A DNA stretch of 64,000 bases, from assembly GCA_001599595.1 (NCBI GenBank), contig BCHH01000006.1, positions 2,216,319-2,280,318 on the forward strand, in the 5' to 3' direction. Shown one piece after another: positions 1-11,917 of the stretch. The notes beneath the pieces are model-generated. The model was not told the DNA's origin. It was given only the letters and a program-made list of their open reading frames with translations, and did no database searches. The DNA comes from Beverwykella pulmonaria. Its lineage: Eukaryota; Ascomycota; Dothideomycetes; Pleosporales; Melanommataceae. Within the stretch, counting starts at the first letter, position 1, and every line of letters begins with the position of its first letter. The translations under genes and the position numbers were made by a program.

Positions 1-445
1 TCATCTTTCTCTCGCCGCGCTTGTGCGGGTGGAAGTGCATCCGACGCAGGTGGCTCGCCGCGTTGTAGCATTCGTTGTACCTCTTGCCGGTTTGGCATGC
101 CTTGCAGTTTGCCAGGAACGTCTTGTCAGGGGAGGTGTCGATGGTCATCCAGACTTTACGAACTTTTCTATGAACACGGTTCGTATGGCGTCTCAGTTCA
201 TGCTCGCTGCGGAAGCCGTCCGGGTAGTCATTGCAGGTCGGACATCTCAGCCGCAACACTCTTCTTGGGGGAGTCTTTGCTGGGGCTTGGAAAGTCGGAG
301 AGGTAGTCGGGGTCTCAATGAGGGGAGCTGCCACAACGGTTTCCTTGGTCGCCTGTGGTTCTACCGGGGCGTTGACTTCGGTACCGGCGGAAGTACTAGC
401 CGGTGCTTCCTCTTTCATTTTGGCCTTGGATCTTGCGGGAGGCAT
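1..445 (-). CDS. C2H2 zinc-finger protein, N-terminal part (runs off window)
   Basis: An open frame starts at the ATG at 445 on the minus strand and is still open at base 1, giving 148 codons of an incomplete gene. The first ~60 residues are a low-complexity Ala/Pro/Thr/Lys-rich tail. A C2H2-like finger follows: CPTCNDYPDGF, then SEHELRRHTNRVH. It has Cys-x2-Cys, the Phe/Leu core and His-x4-His, with a longer Cys-to-Phe spacing than classical fingers. After the linker RKVRKVWMTIDTSP comes a second zinc-type unit, CKAC plus YNAASHLRRMHFHPH. This pair of units is familiar from fungal C2H2-type DNA-binding proteins (I believe the DUF7896-type group), so a nuclear transcription-factor role is likely but inferred. 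The missing C-terminus lies left of the window. No splice signal is needed in the visible part. Confidence 0.75.
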   Translation of the reverse strand, partial: MPPARSKAKMKEEAPASTSAGTEVNAPVEPQATKETVVAAPLIETPTTSPTFQAPAKTPPRRVLRLRCPTCNDYPDGFRSEHELRRHTNRVHRKVRKVWMTIDTSPDKTFLANCKACQTGKRYNECYNAASHLRRMHFHPHKRGERKM

Positions 446-3194
446 ATGCACTAGATATTCGAGAATGGCAACGTGGGCGTGAGAAGTCCTCCTTTCAGCC
501 CGGACGTATTCGGAAGTTTCTTTTCTCTCTTTTTTGGTGGGGCGACTCTATGGGCTCCAGCGGTGCTCAGCGGCAGCTTATACCGGGGGAGGAGACGAAC
601 CGAGTGCAATAGCAGGGTGTTGGATGTTTCTGATGTATTTCTCTCAGACGATCTGGGGACAGCGGGGCTGGGCCCAGCAAAATACCTTCTGCCTGATATT
701 CCGACTGTCGCTGGGTTGTTAGTGGAGCGCACGAGGCTGAGTTCAGCCCGGCGTCAGCCTCGCTTTGGCCATCTGAGTGGGCGATTTGAGCTGCAGCCAC
801 CACCTGAAGCGGAGGGCTGACCGCCTATTGGAAGCTTTTGCTTGAGCCTGGAAGACGAGTTTCGAGGGCACACCAATGAGGCAGCACGACGCGCACAGCT
901 GGGTCGCCCCTTTGCCGATTTGGTAGGATAATAAAAAACAAAACGAACGTCCCGCACAACCCTGTGTCGGATCATTCCGCTGATGCAAGAAGGTGCAAGT
1001 CGAAGAGAGTGCTGTCGTGGGTGCTCGTGAGCGTTTGCTTGGTCAGAACGACTTGGAGACACTAGGCCTCGTCTATTTTCAAAACGAGACGAGACATCAC
1101 CAGTCATCACCTTTCTCAAGCTCGTTCGATCGCGTGTTTCCAGAAGACCAAGGATACTCAGCACACTATCACGACGTCCTCGTTTCTTTCTTCTTCAGCC
1201 TCGCGGCCGTACTGCCGGAACCATCCGCGCCTCACCGCATGCCAGCTCGCTTTGTCTCGCGGAGCCGAGTTCACAAATAAATCACCGCTTGCGAAAACTT
1301 GGTTTAATTTACGAGCATCGCCGACTAGCCAATTACTCCATCCCGGTGCCGTTGAATCCTCCCAAGCCGGCCTGCACCTAAACGATGGTGACCACAGATC
1401 TTTGCATCGTGATAGGATTCGATCTGTATGCTTCTTCTGTCGTCAGCCTGTCTCAATCTCAGACACTTGCTATGATCGATGGGGGACCAAGGTGCTGTTT
1501 CGAGCAGAGTTGTTGAGATGCTAGCTGGAAGCCCCCCGGCTTGCTCAGTCAACGCTTCCGATACGGCATATGGGCATCGTTTGCGAGTAAGACCGGCCTC
1601 TCATTGCCCGAGGCTGACGAACGACTGTCATCAAATTATGACCAGCCTCGTAATGGCCTTGAACCTCTTCACAGCTTCGTCCCCAAAGTGCGAGGTGAGT
1701 CCTGTATTTGTCTTTGTTCGATCGAATGTGTCCCCAAACTCTATCCGAACTTATTACACAACGATTGCGCAAAAGAAACCTTATGACAACACACATTCGA
1801 CCACTCAGCTGGTGCCAAAATACCTCAGCACGCTCACCACCAGCCACTTCCCTGTAAAAATCATGATTTGATGGTGCTCGCGAACGCGATAGACCCGCTT
1901 ACTGATTCGTAAGCTCTTCCCCTCTTGCCATTGTTTCGACACGACTCGGCGTTTCATGTCCATGCTCCATTTTCCATAATCAGTACCATTTACGTGTTAC
2001 ACAGATTGCCTTTCAAAAAATACCATTACTTTCTCTGTAACCTCAAGAATTAGCACTGGTCTCAGCCCCTACTTAGAACTCAGGTTCCCAAACCTGACGC
2101 TGCTATGCCCTCTCTCATTGGCTTATTGTTGGACCAAAGGACACGTTGTTGCGTCTAACTTCCTCCAACATGTATCTGACCCACCATTGTCGCTTGTTTG
2201 AGGGAGGAAGAGATGGGAAGTGAATTAACACAATGGTACAGCATTATTCACATTATCTCAGGGTCTTTGTAAGCTCAACCTCTTGTAGAATCATGTGGGT
2301 GTGAACTTAGTTTAACCTAGTCGATCCGCAGGCCTTTCCCTACTCGAGTTACGTTGGTCACCGAAGCTACAGGCCCTTCAGGATGGAATATGGACCTGCT
2401 CCGTAAATACCCGGTTAACTGTCTATGGTTAAGCGTCCCACTGATCCCATTCCTTCGCTCCTTGATCCTTCTATGCACTTACTCAAGGTATACCTCATAA
2501 CGTGCACGGAGTCGTCTAAGCTGAAAATCCTCACCATGAACAGAGTACATGTGGAGTGGAACCAAGAGCCATCTCATGTGTCGAGTTCTGGCCCCCGTAC
2601 CGGTGAAGGGACCGAGCGGCACTGCAGAAGCCCAGCAGTTTGTTGGGTTTAGGCAAATGGTTGTCATCCTGCTTACTGGGCGATAGGAGAGAGGACCATC
2701 TTACACGCATAAAATGCGTTGTATCTTTATTCATAAAGACGAACCAGATGTGACTTGGAAAAAGGTCCCAAGCGAGACCCATGCCTCTGGTTGGAATGGT
2801 CAGCAACGTCTGTCAGTCCTGCGGCGTATGCATTCCAGCACCTATTTACAGATAGTCCACTGATTTGCGTCAAACAAGGCCTCCATCACAGTCGTTGTTA
2901 CTGAATAGATTCTACGTCACAAGAGTGACGGCATCCGATGATTCACATAGCCGGCCACGAAGAGCTTAAAACGGACAATGTGGCCCTTCATGGGGTACGA
3001 TTGCAATTTATTCCCGATTGTTTTCTTCATAATATCTTATCTCGCTCTTTCCTACCTTTTCTATCTCTCTCTGCGGCATTTGTGTGGCACTTGCTTTCTT
3101 GATTGAACATCTTAACCGTTGCCTGGGGAAATTTTACTTCACTCATCTCACTTGTCGCATTTCTGCCGTCTCCTCTCTATATGCCCCGCTTGAC
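446..3194. other. Intergenic, no supported gene
   Basis: The part next to 445 is the probable promoter and 5' leader of the zinc-finger gene, with a purine/pyrimidine-biased stretch at 515-540. At 1510-1695 (+) one frame reads like protein (for example SLPEADERLSSNYDQPRN) and ends at a good GTGAGT donor, but an in-frame TGA lies just upstream and no partner exons could be joined. It may be a gene relic. Pyrimidine-rich DNA at 3040-3180 leads into the peroxidase pseudogene. Nothing else is recognised. Confidence 0.5.
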
Positions 3195-3856
3195 ATGAAA
3201 GTCAAATCTACTATTTTCGCCATTGCCGACCTCGCCTGAGCTGTTGACTACGGCAATTGGCATCCACCAGTCTTAGGCGACGTGCCTTCACCCTGCCTAG
3301 CACTTGACTTTCTTGCGAACTACGGCATCATCAACCGAAATGGCAAGGACCTCACAACTCAACCCCTCATCAAAGGGATGACAAAAGGTCTTAACGATAG
3401 CCTCAAGATTGCCACTGGGCTTATCATCGGAGCCCTCCGCGTGTCGGACAACCCAAGCGGCACCATCAACCTCAACGACCTCAATAAGCACAACGTCATT
3501 GAGCATGATGGGTCGCTCACCTCTTCTTCAACCGATGATAGGTTAATAAACAGCAGGGGTCGCATAAAATCCTCGAGGGAGAAGAATCCGGAGTTCAATC
3601 TCACTGCCAGGCTTCAATTCAACTCGTGTGTTGAGTCGGCCATCTACATGGAGCTCCTCAAGCGCCCTCAGAAGGGTACCGCGCCTCTGCAGTGGATCAA
3701 GATGTTCTTTGGCGAGTGGCAATTACACACCTTGGTCTTCTCATTGTCAACCATTTCCACTAGAGAAGGAGTGACTCCCGTAAAATAGGGGTTGGCGTCC
3801 GGCCAACCCATTCGCCGGCATCCCTCTCGCCTCCAACACGCTACAACTTGCGCTGA
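3195..3856 (+). pseudogene. Heme-thiolate peroxidase (chloroperoxidase/UPO family), degraded
   Basis: The reading frame from the ATG at 3195 begins MKVKSTIFAIADLA, a signal-peptide-like start. It is then broken by an in-frame TGA at 3237-3239. Beyond the stop the frame gives GNWHPPVLGDVPSPCLALDF, then LANYGIINRNGKDL, matching the family's proximal-cysteine region (usual core PCP; here PCL). Further on it has NLNDLNKHNVIEHDGSLT, the family's acidic EHD motif that holds the metal and catalytic Glu. At about 3780 the frame ends. A different frame resumes with VGVRPTHSPASL, which resembles the family's usual GWRP-type tail, so an indel separates the two. The stop, the frameshift and the altered cysteine motif together argue for a dead gene. 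In life it would have encoded a secreted heme enzyme using peroxide for halogenation or oxygenation. Confidence 0.75.
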
Positions 3857-4652
3857 ACACACCCTAGAAAATACCTCACGAATTCTATGGTGGTACTATA
3901 GGCTTCATGGCACGAAGATATAGACGAAACATAGGTCTATTTATTCGTAACATGGGAAATGGAGTTCACGATATATAGGTGTACCTAGACGGAAGCATAT
4001 TGCCGAGTTTATAGCTTCTTTCGGAGGTTCAAGATGGAATTTATCCATGGGTCTCGTGTACCTGTCCTTCACTCTAAACGTGTGTGTGTGTATGTGTTAA
4101 GCTACCCAAGACATTCTGGTATCAAGCAATACGAGGCTGATGGCCTGAGTTTATCAACGCTCGTGTTTGCACAACGACCAACGTCAAGAAACAAATGTAC
4201 ACCACGAAGCTGTGGCGAAAGCAACAACTGTCGTACATTACAGTCTTCATTCTGGTTAGCAAAAAGACCTAACCTAGAATGTTCGCAGCAGTGAATAGCG
4301 ACCTGCATTCGCCTGCATTCGAGCAAATAGGAGGCTTTGCCGCCGCCAGGGTGTCAAATAGCGCAGTCTTCATTGGTTCTGTCCTCGTTTCCGCGCTCCT
4401 CAACCCGCATCTTGCATCTGTAGTGTTGTTCAGCTCTCGCGCCCTTCGGGTGGCGCTTGTTTCCTGTGCCATGCTGTGTCCGTGCCTGAGGCGCTCAGCC
4501 TTGCGAGTTTCCCCACCCAACATGTGGCCGATAAGGTAGCTGCAACCCAGCCAGGCTGTCTCACGCTCTTCTACTTCTCGTTGCTCTTCCGTTGCTGTAA
4601 CGGAACATATCATATTCACCGTAGTTTCCCCAGCGTCAAGTCTCCCCGGAAT
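3857..4652. other. Intergenic / RBR upstream region
   Basis: No gene is supported. A short GT-rich run lies at about 4080-4095. The frame of the downstream RBR gene stays open upstream to an ATG at 4476. That 59-codon extension has no family resemblance and is treated here as 5' leader. Confidence 0.5.
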
Positions 4653-6817
4653 ATGGGATCACGGGTTTCCAAGCCTGTCGACTCGCAACATCAGGCTGGA
4701 AGGCACGGCACCGTGCAGCCTTTCTGTGACGATATCACGCTCAATTCATACCCAGAGGGTGTGCACAAGGCGAAACTTTTCACGTCTGCAGTTTCAGTAG
4801 ACAGCGAAAGGAATTGGGGTGCCTTCCCAACCGAGCTGCCGGAACGTCCACCACCCAAACCATCTCGCCTGTCATTCGCAAAACGGAAGACTTCACTCAG
4901 CGCCCTTTCATCATCAACGACGTCCTCCATTCCACCACAACCTCCCACACCGCCTAAGGCCCCTTCAAGACCGGAATTACAGCCATTTCACTCCTCCGAT
5001 TGTGTCGCCACACTACACACCTTGCCTACCTCTAGCGCATTTGGAATTTGCAGGAAGCCGCTTTCCTCTGGCAATGTCTTACATGATTTAAAACCATCTA
5101 TTTCTTCTCCCAGTCTCTCTACGCCCGTGAAAGAGCCACAGTTGAGCCGGAGACCGGCAGAGCAGGTGCCACTTTCTCTCTCACTTCAAGACTCACCATC
5201 ATCTTCCAACGGATCCATCCCTTGCATATCTAGCTGTCCGCCTGAAACAGATCCAGCACTCAACCCACTAGCACAGAGGCTTGCCAAATTGAGACTTCGC
5301 CCAATCATAGAAGGCACAAACATGGCAGACCCATCACGACCATCTCGTCGACTGATCAAGGAAGATCCTAGTACACCGCCACTAGTCGGCGATGGAACGA
5401 ATTCCCCGAAACGAACACGTCCCAGCCTAACGGAGCATCTGGATTACGCTGCCGACGTCGACTCTGATTCTCAGGATCCCCCTCCCAGAAAGACCCGTAA
5501 CCGAAACAATCGAGGCCAATGGGAAGAGGGAGGCGTACGCCTAGATCCAACAAACGACGTCTCCTACCCAAATATAGGACTGCGGGCATCCTTGGCGGAG
5601 AGCTCTCGCAGTCGGACGGTGTCGAACGATATACCAGATAGCCCAGGATCAGATGACCTTCTAGGTCTACTAACGCCTGAGTCCATAGACGATCTTGACC
5701 TGGATCTTTTCGAGCAACTTCAAAAAGTTAAAAATAATGTTTATGAGGATGACCTACCCGTCTCCACCCGACAACTGTCCAATCGCGGAACTCAGGAGGC
5801 CCCTATTATTCTGAGTTCAGACACAGATCCAGGCCAAGATGAATTCCGCGATGCACAGCTTGCTCAGCGTTTGGAGCAGGAGGCCTACGATGAGCTGGCG
5901 TTGGCTGAGCACCGCCGTAAGCAGCAGGAGAAGTCGGATGCGGCAATGGCTCAGAAACTCCACGAAGAAGAGGAGGAAGAGGAAAGAAAACGACAAGAGG
6001 TCCGAATGCGTAGGCGGGACTGTGTAATCTGTACAGACCCTTTCCTTCCAAGTGACTTTCCGGCGCTAGCCAACTGTTCACACGAGCCCAACGTTTGCAC
6101 TGGTTGCTACGCAGAGTGGATTGAAACGGGAGTAAAGGATGGGGCTTGGAGAGAGATCAAGTGCCCCGGAACCGACTGTGGAGTTGGGTTGAGCCACCAT
6201 GAACTGAAACTACTCGCCACACCTAAGGTCTTTGCAGAGTAAGTCAAACGGGGATTGCTTATCGAATTCGGCTTACAGGGGGACATAGGCTCGATACACT
6301 CATCTTTCGCGATGCTCTCAGTGGAGATCCCAACTTCCGGTGGTGCAGAGCTCCAGGCTGCTCATCCGGACAGATCCACGAAAGCGGCGAGGAAGGGTAC
6401 ATTTTCCGGTGCAACGCATGCGGTTTCCGGGTCTGTGTAATACACGACAACACATGGCATGAAGGGGAGACGTGCCAGGAGTATGACTACCGAGTGAGCG
6501 GCGAGAGGGAAAAGGATGAGCGGAAAAGACTCGAGGCCGAACAGGAAGAGGCAAGCATGACTGCTATCGGCCAGCTCAGCAAGAAGTGCCCGGGAGCAGG
6601 ATGCGGATGGAACATACAGAAGAATGAAGGGTGTGATCATATGACTTGTACGTTCTCGGTTTGTATCTCTCCCATGGATCGTACTAACTGGTTCCTAGGT
6701 TCGAAGTGCCGTCATGAGTTCTGCTGGGAATGTTTGGCGCCATACGGACCTATTCGCAAGAATGGCAACGCTGGGCACGACCGGAAGTGCAAATATCACT
6801 CCGACAGAATCAATTGA
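4653..6817 (+). CDS. RBR (RING-IBR-RING) E3 ubiquitin ligase
   Basis: Three exons, 4653-6238, 6289-6647 and 6699-6817, give 687 aa. The introns are 50 and 51 nt; the second has a TACTAAC branch site. Start 4653 is preferred because it yields MGSRVSKP, a good N-myristoylation signal (Gly2, Ser6). The first ~450 residues are Ser/Pro-rich and disordered, followed by a Glu/Lys/Arg-rich helix. RING1 starts near residue 456 (DCVICTDPFLPSDF...CTGCYAEW). The IBR is near 540-592 (FRWCRAPGCSSG...CNACGFRVC). RING2/Rcat is near 626-680 (KKCPGAGCGWNIQKNEGCDHMTC). By analogy with HHARI, the Cys in the GCDHM motif is the residue that takes ubiquitin from the E2. The protein therefore probably transfers ubiquitin by the RING/HECT-hybrid mechanism, perhaps at a membrane. 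Substrates cannot be read from the sequence. Confidence 0.92.
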
Positions 6818-7447
6818 GTGGAGGTGGGAAGTTTTTCGGCAGCCTTGATACCCAAGCTGCCCCTAGCAGCGAAGAACCGGACACATTCGGCGAAAGCATG
6901 TCCGGTGTCTACTTTGCAGGATTATCCTTGGACGAAGGGAAGTGGAATTTTGGTGGATCTTTTTCACAGAGGACAGGAGCGGAAGATAGATATCTTAAAA
7001 AATAACATTTGATACCCATAGGAACAATTCTATAGCAAGATGTATACTTCAAATACGCCCATTTACATGCTGCGTTGCACCTGCCACCGTTCTGCAATTC
7101 AGAGAGATATTATGTCACAGTACATTACCGCCTGCATTTAGCCGCTAGTAGTCTTGGCAGATCCAGGTACGAGGATTGGCTGGCTGTTCAAGGGGAATGT
7201 TAGCTAAGAATTTTCCGAACTGCCGGGATATCAACAAAACACCGCAATGCGCGCTGTTCCTGGCCATTGACGAGTGCCGGCTGTCGTAAACTGCTCATGG
7301 TCGTGTTGTAGGCATCCCTGATACCCACGCTCTTTTTTGTATTCCCTCAGGCTTTTGCTCTTTGCTGCCGCACCTTCCTTCGGCAACGACACCACACTCG
7401 CTCACTCCACCCCCCTGAATTGCGGTTCGCCACGTCGGCAGGAAGCA
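6818..7447. other. Intergenic between RBR gene and erg4
   Basis: This holds the 3' end of the RBR gene and the erg4 promoter, both on the plus strand. The last ~130 bases are pyrimidine-rich, as is common for fungal leaders. No gene is seen. Confidence 0.5.
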
Positions 7448-9364
7448 ATGACTGAACGAGTGACGCGGTCCAAGACCGGGAAGACTCCAAGGTAAGCTCT
7501 GCGCACGCTGAAACACTCAGCCTTGCTTCCGCTCGGCGTGAGCTCAATTGCTGATGTGCGGCCCCTCCTATAGCAAGCCCGCCAACCCCGGCTTCGTCGA
7601 GACACCCGGTCGCAAAAGGTACACGCGCAAATCCATCGCTCCCAGCCTTGAGCGCGCCGCAGAATACTCATCTGATTCCACCTCGCCCGAGCCGCAGTCT
7701 GAGAACGATGGCAACGGACATGCGAACGGCTACATGAATGGAAAGACGAACAAGTATGCCAATGGAACGACCGAGTACGCCAAAGGCGCTGCTCTCAAGG
7801 CCGAGCAGGGCGCCACGATCAAAGCCGAGAAGGCGGAGAAGGCACACATCAAAGAGCTGGACAATCCCGCCATCGATACCTCGCACAAGACCGAGTTTGG
7901 AGGCTCACTCGGTATGAGCGCCATGATGATTGGGTTTCCAGCCCTGATGTACTACATGTGGATTGGCGCCTTCTTCTACAATGGGAAATTCCCCACGCGC
8001 GCTGCGGACCAGAGCTGGGGCGACTTCTTCGGACACATGGTGAATCTCGTGAAGACGGAGGCGTACCCGAGCAATCGTGCGTGGACCATCTACTGGTATT
8101 TTGGAATGGTGCAGATGGCATTCTATATGCTGCTTCCGGGTGTCTACCGCAAGGGCAAGCCGCTTCCGCATCTGAATGGGAAGCAGTTGGACTACTATTG
8201 CTCGGGCATGTGGTCTTTCTATACGAGTATTGTCCTTGGTCTGGTGCTCCACTTCACCGGCGTCTTCAAGCTGTACACCTTGATTGACCAGTTTGGACCC
8301 ATCATGTCTGTCGCCATTATCTCTGGGTTTCTCTGCTCGACTATCGCGTACGTCTCTGCCTACGCGCGTGGGGCGACGCTCCGTATGACCGGGTATCCTA
8401 TCTACGACTTCTTCCTGGGCTCGGAACTCAATCCTCGTCTGTTCGGGATCCTGGACTTCAAGATGTTCCTCGAGGTCCGCATCCCGTGGTACATCTTGTT
8501 TTTCCTTTCCCTGGGCACGTGCCTGAGGCAGTACGAGCAGTACGGCTATGTGTCGGGCGAGGCGTGCTTCCTTCTGTTGGCACAGTATCTATACGCCGGC
8601 GCCTGCTCCAAGGGCGAGCATTTGATCATCACTACTTGGTCAGTCGAGTCCAATCTCCTTTTCCTTCTCAGCATACTGACCCACATTCCAGGGACATGTA
8701 CTACGAGAAACTCGGCTTCATGCTCATCTTCTGGAACATGGCCGGCGTGCCCCTCTCCTACTGCCACTGCATCCTGTACATTGCCAACCACCACCCTGAC
8801 GAGTACCAATGGCCTACCTGGTTCATTGGTCTCCTCATCGTCGCCTATCTCGGCGTCTACTACGTCTGGGATACGTGCAACAGCCAGAAGAACCAATTCC
8901 GTCAAGAGGAGCGCGGCAATGTGGAGGAGCGGACTACGTTCCCGTACTTCAAGTATGGAAGGATTGCGAACCCAAAGACGATTCCTACGGCGCATGGCAA
9001 CAAGATCTTGTGTGATGGGTGGTGTAAGTTCCTGTTTCGTCAAACAACTGTGTGCGATATAGTGCTAATAGTGTGCAGACGGCAAGGCCCGCAAGGTCCA
9101 CTACGCGTGTGACTTCTTCTTCGCCCTCTCATGGGGCCTGATCACGGGCTTCAAGTCCCCCTTCCCGTGGTTCTACTCCGTCTTCTTCGCGGGCATGATC
9201 GTGCACCGTGCAATGAGGGACTTTGAAAGATGCCGCGAGACGTATGGGGAGGCGTGGTTGGAGTACGAGAGGAGGGTACCGTATCTGTTCATTCCTGTAA
9301 GCTGCTTACCCACTCCCCAAAGCCAGGTACCGTGCTAACTTTTGGTTTTCAGGGTATCTTCTAG
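7448..9364 (+). CDS. erg4: Delta(24(24(1)))-sterol reductase (C-24(28) reductase, Erg4)
   Basis: Five exons, 7448-7491, 7574-8638, 8692-9023, 9079-9296 and 9353-9364, encode 556 aa; the last exon has three sense codons. Translation starts [20 protein letters not shown]. Residues ~15-125 are a hydrophilic lead with a Lys/Ala/Glu-rich stretch. The membrane core follows: [21 protein letters not shown], the conserved [18 protein letters not shown] segment, and [12 protein letters not shown], a hallmark of the Erg4/Erg24/lamin-B-receptor sterol reductase family. The C-terminal region has [10 protein letters not shown] residues ([13 protein letters not shown]) and ends [12 protein letters not shown]. 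The enzyme carries out the NADPH-dependent last step of ergosterol synthesis in the ER, reducing ergosta-5,7,22,24(28)-tetraenol to ergosterol. The first intron (82 nt) lies just after codon 14, so the true N-terminus is easily missed. Confidence 0.96.
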
Positions 9365-11917
9365 AAGTTCAATTTTCACGACATGCAACCTTGTATTCTT
9401 CTTGGCTAGAAGACGAGGAGCGAAAAGCAACGATACTATTCGTAGTCTGTTGTATGCATATACATTTTTTTCCTATGTCACGGTGGATGGCCGCGGCTGG
9501 ACGCGCCTGGTAATTTAGAGTAATTGATAACGTAATACTATGAAAATACACTCAATGGTGGTCTGCTGGTGAGAAGGTGGGGTCATGGGATGGGGGAGTG
9601 CGATGAGGGGACAAAGAAAAGTCATGAAGTGCCTTAGGTTAATCGCAGTAGTCTTCCTGGTTTGAAGTGCAGCCGCCCAAGCCAGTTAATTCACTGCCCA
9701 TGTTATTTCTCTTCCCCGTGGATCGAAGCGGTTTTGTTGTTTCGTCTTGTTCTATTATGAGGTCAAGGACTGCTTCTTTTCTCACCGGACATACCCGGTC
9801 GAAATGCATAGACCACTTTGCACGTCTACAGTCCGCAATCGTTGATGATCTACAATGCGCAAGTCAAAAGCCATAATTAGCAGACCATGGCAAAAGTAGA
9901 CCAATAAAAGGTCTCTCGAAGGGCTGCCACTATGCTGACAGCATCGAAGGTTTCCCATGCCAAATTGGACTTCCACGTGGAGGATTGGATATGCAGGGCT
10001 TGGCCGACTAAGGTACAGTCCTAGTGCTGTCGGGATGTGGACAAGCGTATGCAGTTACGACGATGGCTAGTATAAGGCGTTGACCGAACTATTTAGGGAT
10101 ACGATGCCTGCAGAGGAGAGGCACAATAAGGCAGTCGATTCATGTATCTGCGGGGGAACTGATTATTGGTATGTAGCGGAGGTGTATATTGTGGGCCTGC
10201 GTAAGAGAAGTTGTTGTTGCGAGATAAGCACACGATGGATCTGCAGGAGGATAGACAGAAGAAGAAAGGCGAGCAAGGTCAGATATGAGTCCTGAAGTGA
10301 AGTCCGACGCAGTGAGCATATGGAGGTAGGTGAGACGATGACTTGCGTTCGCAAAACGACGGCCAAGGCCAATCGAATCAAAGACCTAGTATCGGTTCGT
10401 TCGAGCCGAAGGTACTGCATCGCCATGCACTTGCTGACTCTCTATCAGGTCGACCTGTGAGGTGTTCCCCTTGCTGTGTAGCCGTCCGAGCGGCGGCGGC
10501 TAGCAGGGGGAGGCCTCTCACACCCACGTGGCCAACCGCAGACGGGCCGTGCGTACCATGCGACCACGCACTCAGACTCGGATATTGATGCAATCCGGAC
10601 GTTGCCCGGAGTGGCGGTTACAGAAGGATTGGACGTTGTTTGGGGATACATATTGGGCGCATATACGAGGGTTGGAGTGTGGGGAGGGGCTCAACGGATT
10701 GATAGATTGATGTTCAAGGCGCGGGACGCGGTAGCGGAGTAGATCGGACTGTGTTCATATATTTGGAATCTATGTCTTACAGTGGTTATATGCTTTTGGC
10801 ATGGTGAAGACTGGAGGTTGTGCTGCGCTATCAGAAAGCCACACATGCTGTGCCCAAGCAGTCCGCTCGTGAACCATAAGCGTTCGGCTCCCGACGGCTG
10901 CTGGACCGTGATCCAAAGCGTCTCGGTGTCCTGATCAGTATGAACGAGAACATACCATCTTGTTCTGGCCATGGCTGCAGAACAGAACCGCGCCGCTGAC
11001 TGAGCTGCATCCGAGAGTTAGCTGCATGCGCACGAAAGAAATGTTGAGCATGTGTCAAAATCCACACTGGCTGACCGCTCCGAGCGAGCGCGGCAGCAGC
11101 AGGCGTCGGATCCAGGAGGTTGAGAGGCAGTGAGGGCATTATCGTAAGATACCCAGGCAAAGGCGACTCCATGGCACAGGAGGCGCATGTGTGGGTTTGC
11201 GTGCGGGGCCCAGCAAACCAAGCTCTAGCAGCGGCAATGCGGGAGCCACGTTTTTCGAACGTGGCAGGAGCCCCTCTAAGCTCCGGGCGTTTACCTGTCT
11301 GCATGCGGTGAAGGGCGAGCGGTGGCTGTCCGGAGCAGGCATCACAGGTGGAATTTCACAAAGCACACCCCCTGTGCGTGCTCTGGTTTTTCATGTGCCC
11401 GTTTCAGAGCTTGCGCTGCGCCTGCGCCTGGAAGTGTACAAAGTAAAGAGCCCGCCGTGCCCGCCCGTCCTGCTGTCACCACGCCTCGGCTGCGCTCCCT
11501 CACCACTCCTCCCCCCACACAACACACCACACACAACGCCCACACGACGCCCACACAATTGCAGCACCCGCCCAGTTCCCAGCTCACGTGTGCCGTCTGC
11601 GTGCGCTCCTACCCACCCGCAGCCCCAGCGCAATCCCCCTCCACCCCTTGCCGATCCACTCATCCACCCCCTTGGCTCGCTGTGAAACGCGCGAAAAGAA
11701 GCCCGAGCCAGCACCTGCCGACAACGCCTTCTTCGTCCACGCTTCTCGTCCACGACTCGCGCTCCCCTATCGTGCACCACCGCCAACACCACCAAAACAT
11801 TCACGTCGACGGCTTCCTCCTCTCATCCGACCAACCGGAATCTTGTGGCTGTAGGTGGTAAATAAGAGCCTCAAGCCTCACCCACCTTTGCTCGGAAACC
11901 CCCAAACCTCAGCTACC
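9365..11917. other. Intergenic, gene-poor
   Basis: The first ~150 bases are the erg4 3' region. The rest has no ORF with recognisable features on either strand; the longest, at 10831-11304 minus, has no domain and no introns. From about 11430 the plus strand is strongly C-rich (runs of CCCACC and CACACAAC), which looks like the promoter and leader of the gene at 11918. Confidence 0.5.

Noticed and set aside
8546..9043. 165-codon minus-strand ORF
   Set aside because: Antisense shadow of erg4 exons; composition mirrors the coding strand and no domain is present.
10831..11304. 157-codon minus-strand ORF in the 9.4-11.9 kb gap
   Set aside because: No domain, no introns, no family resemblance; probably chance in GC-rich DNA.
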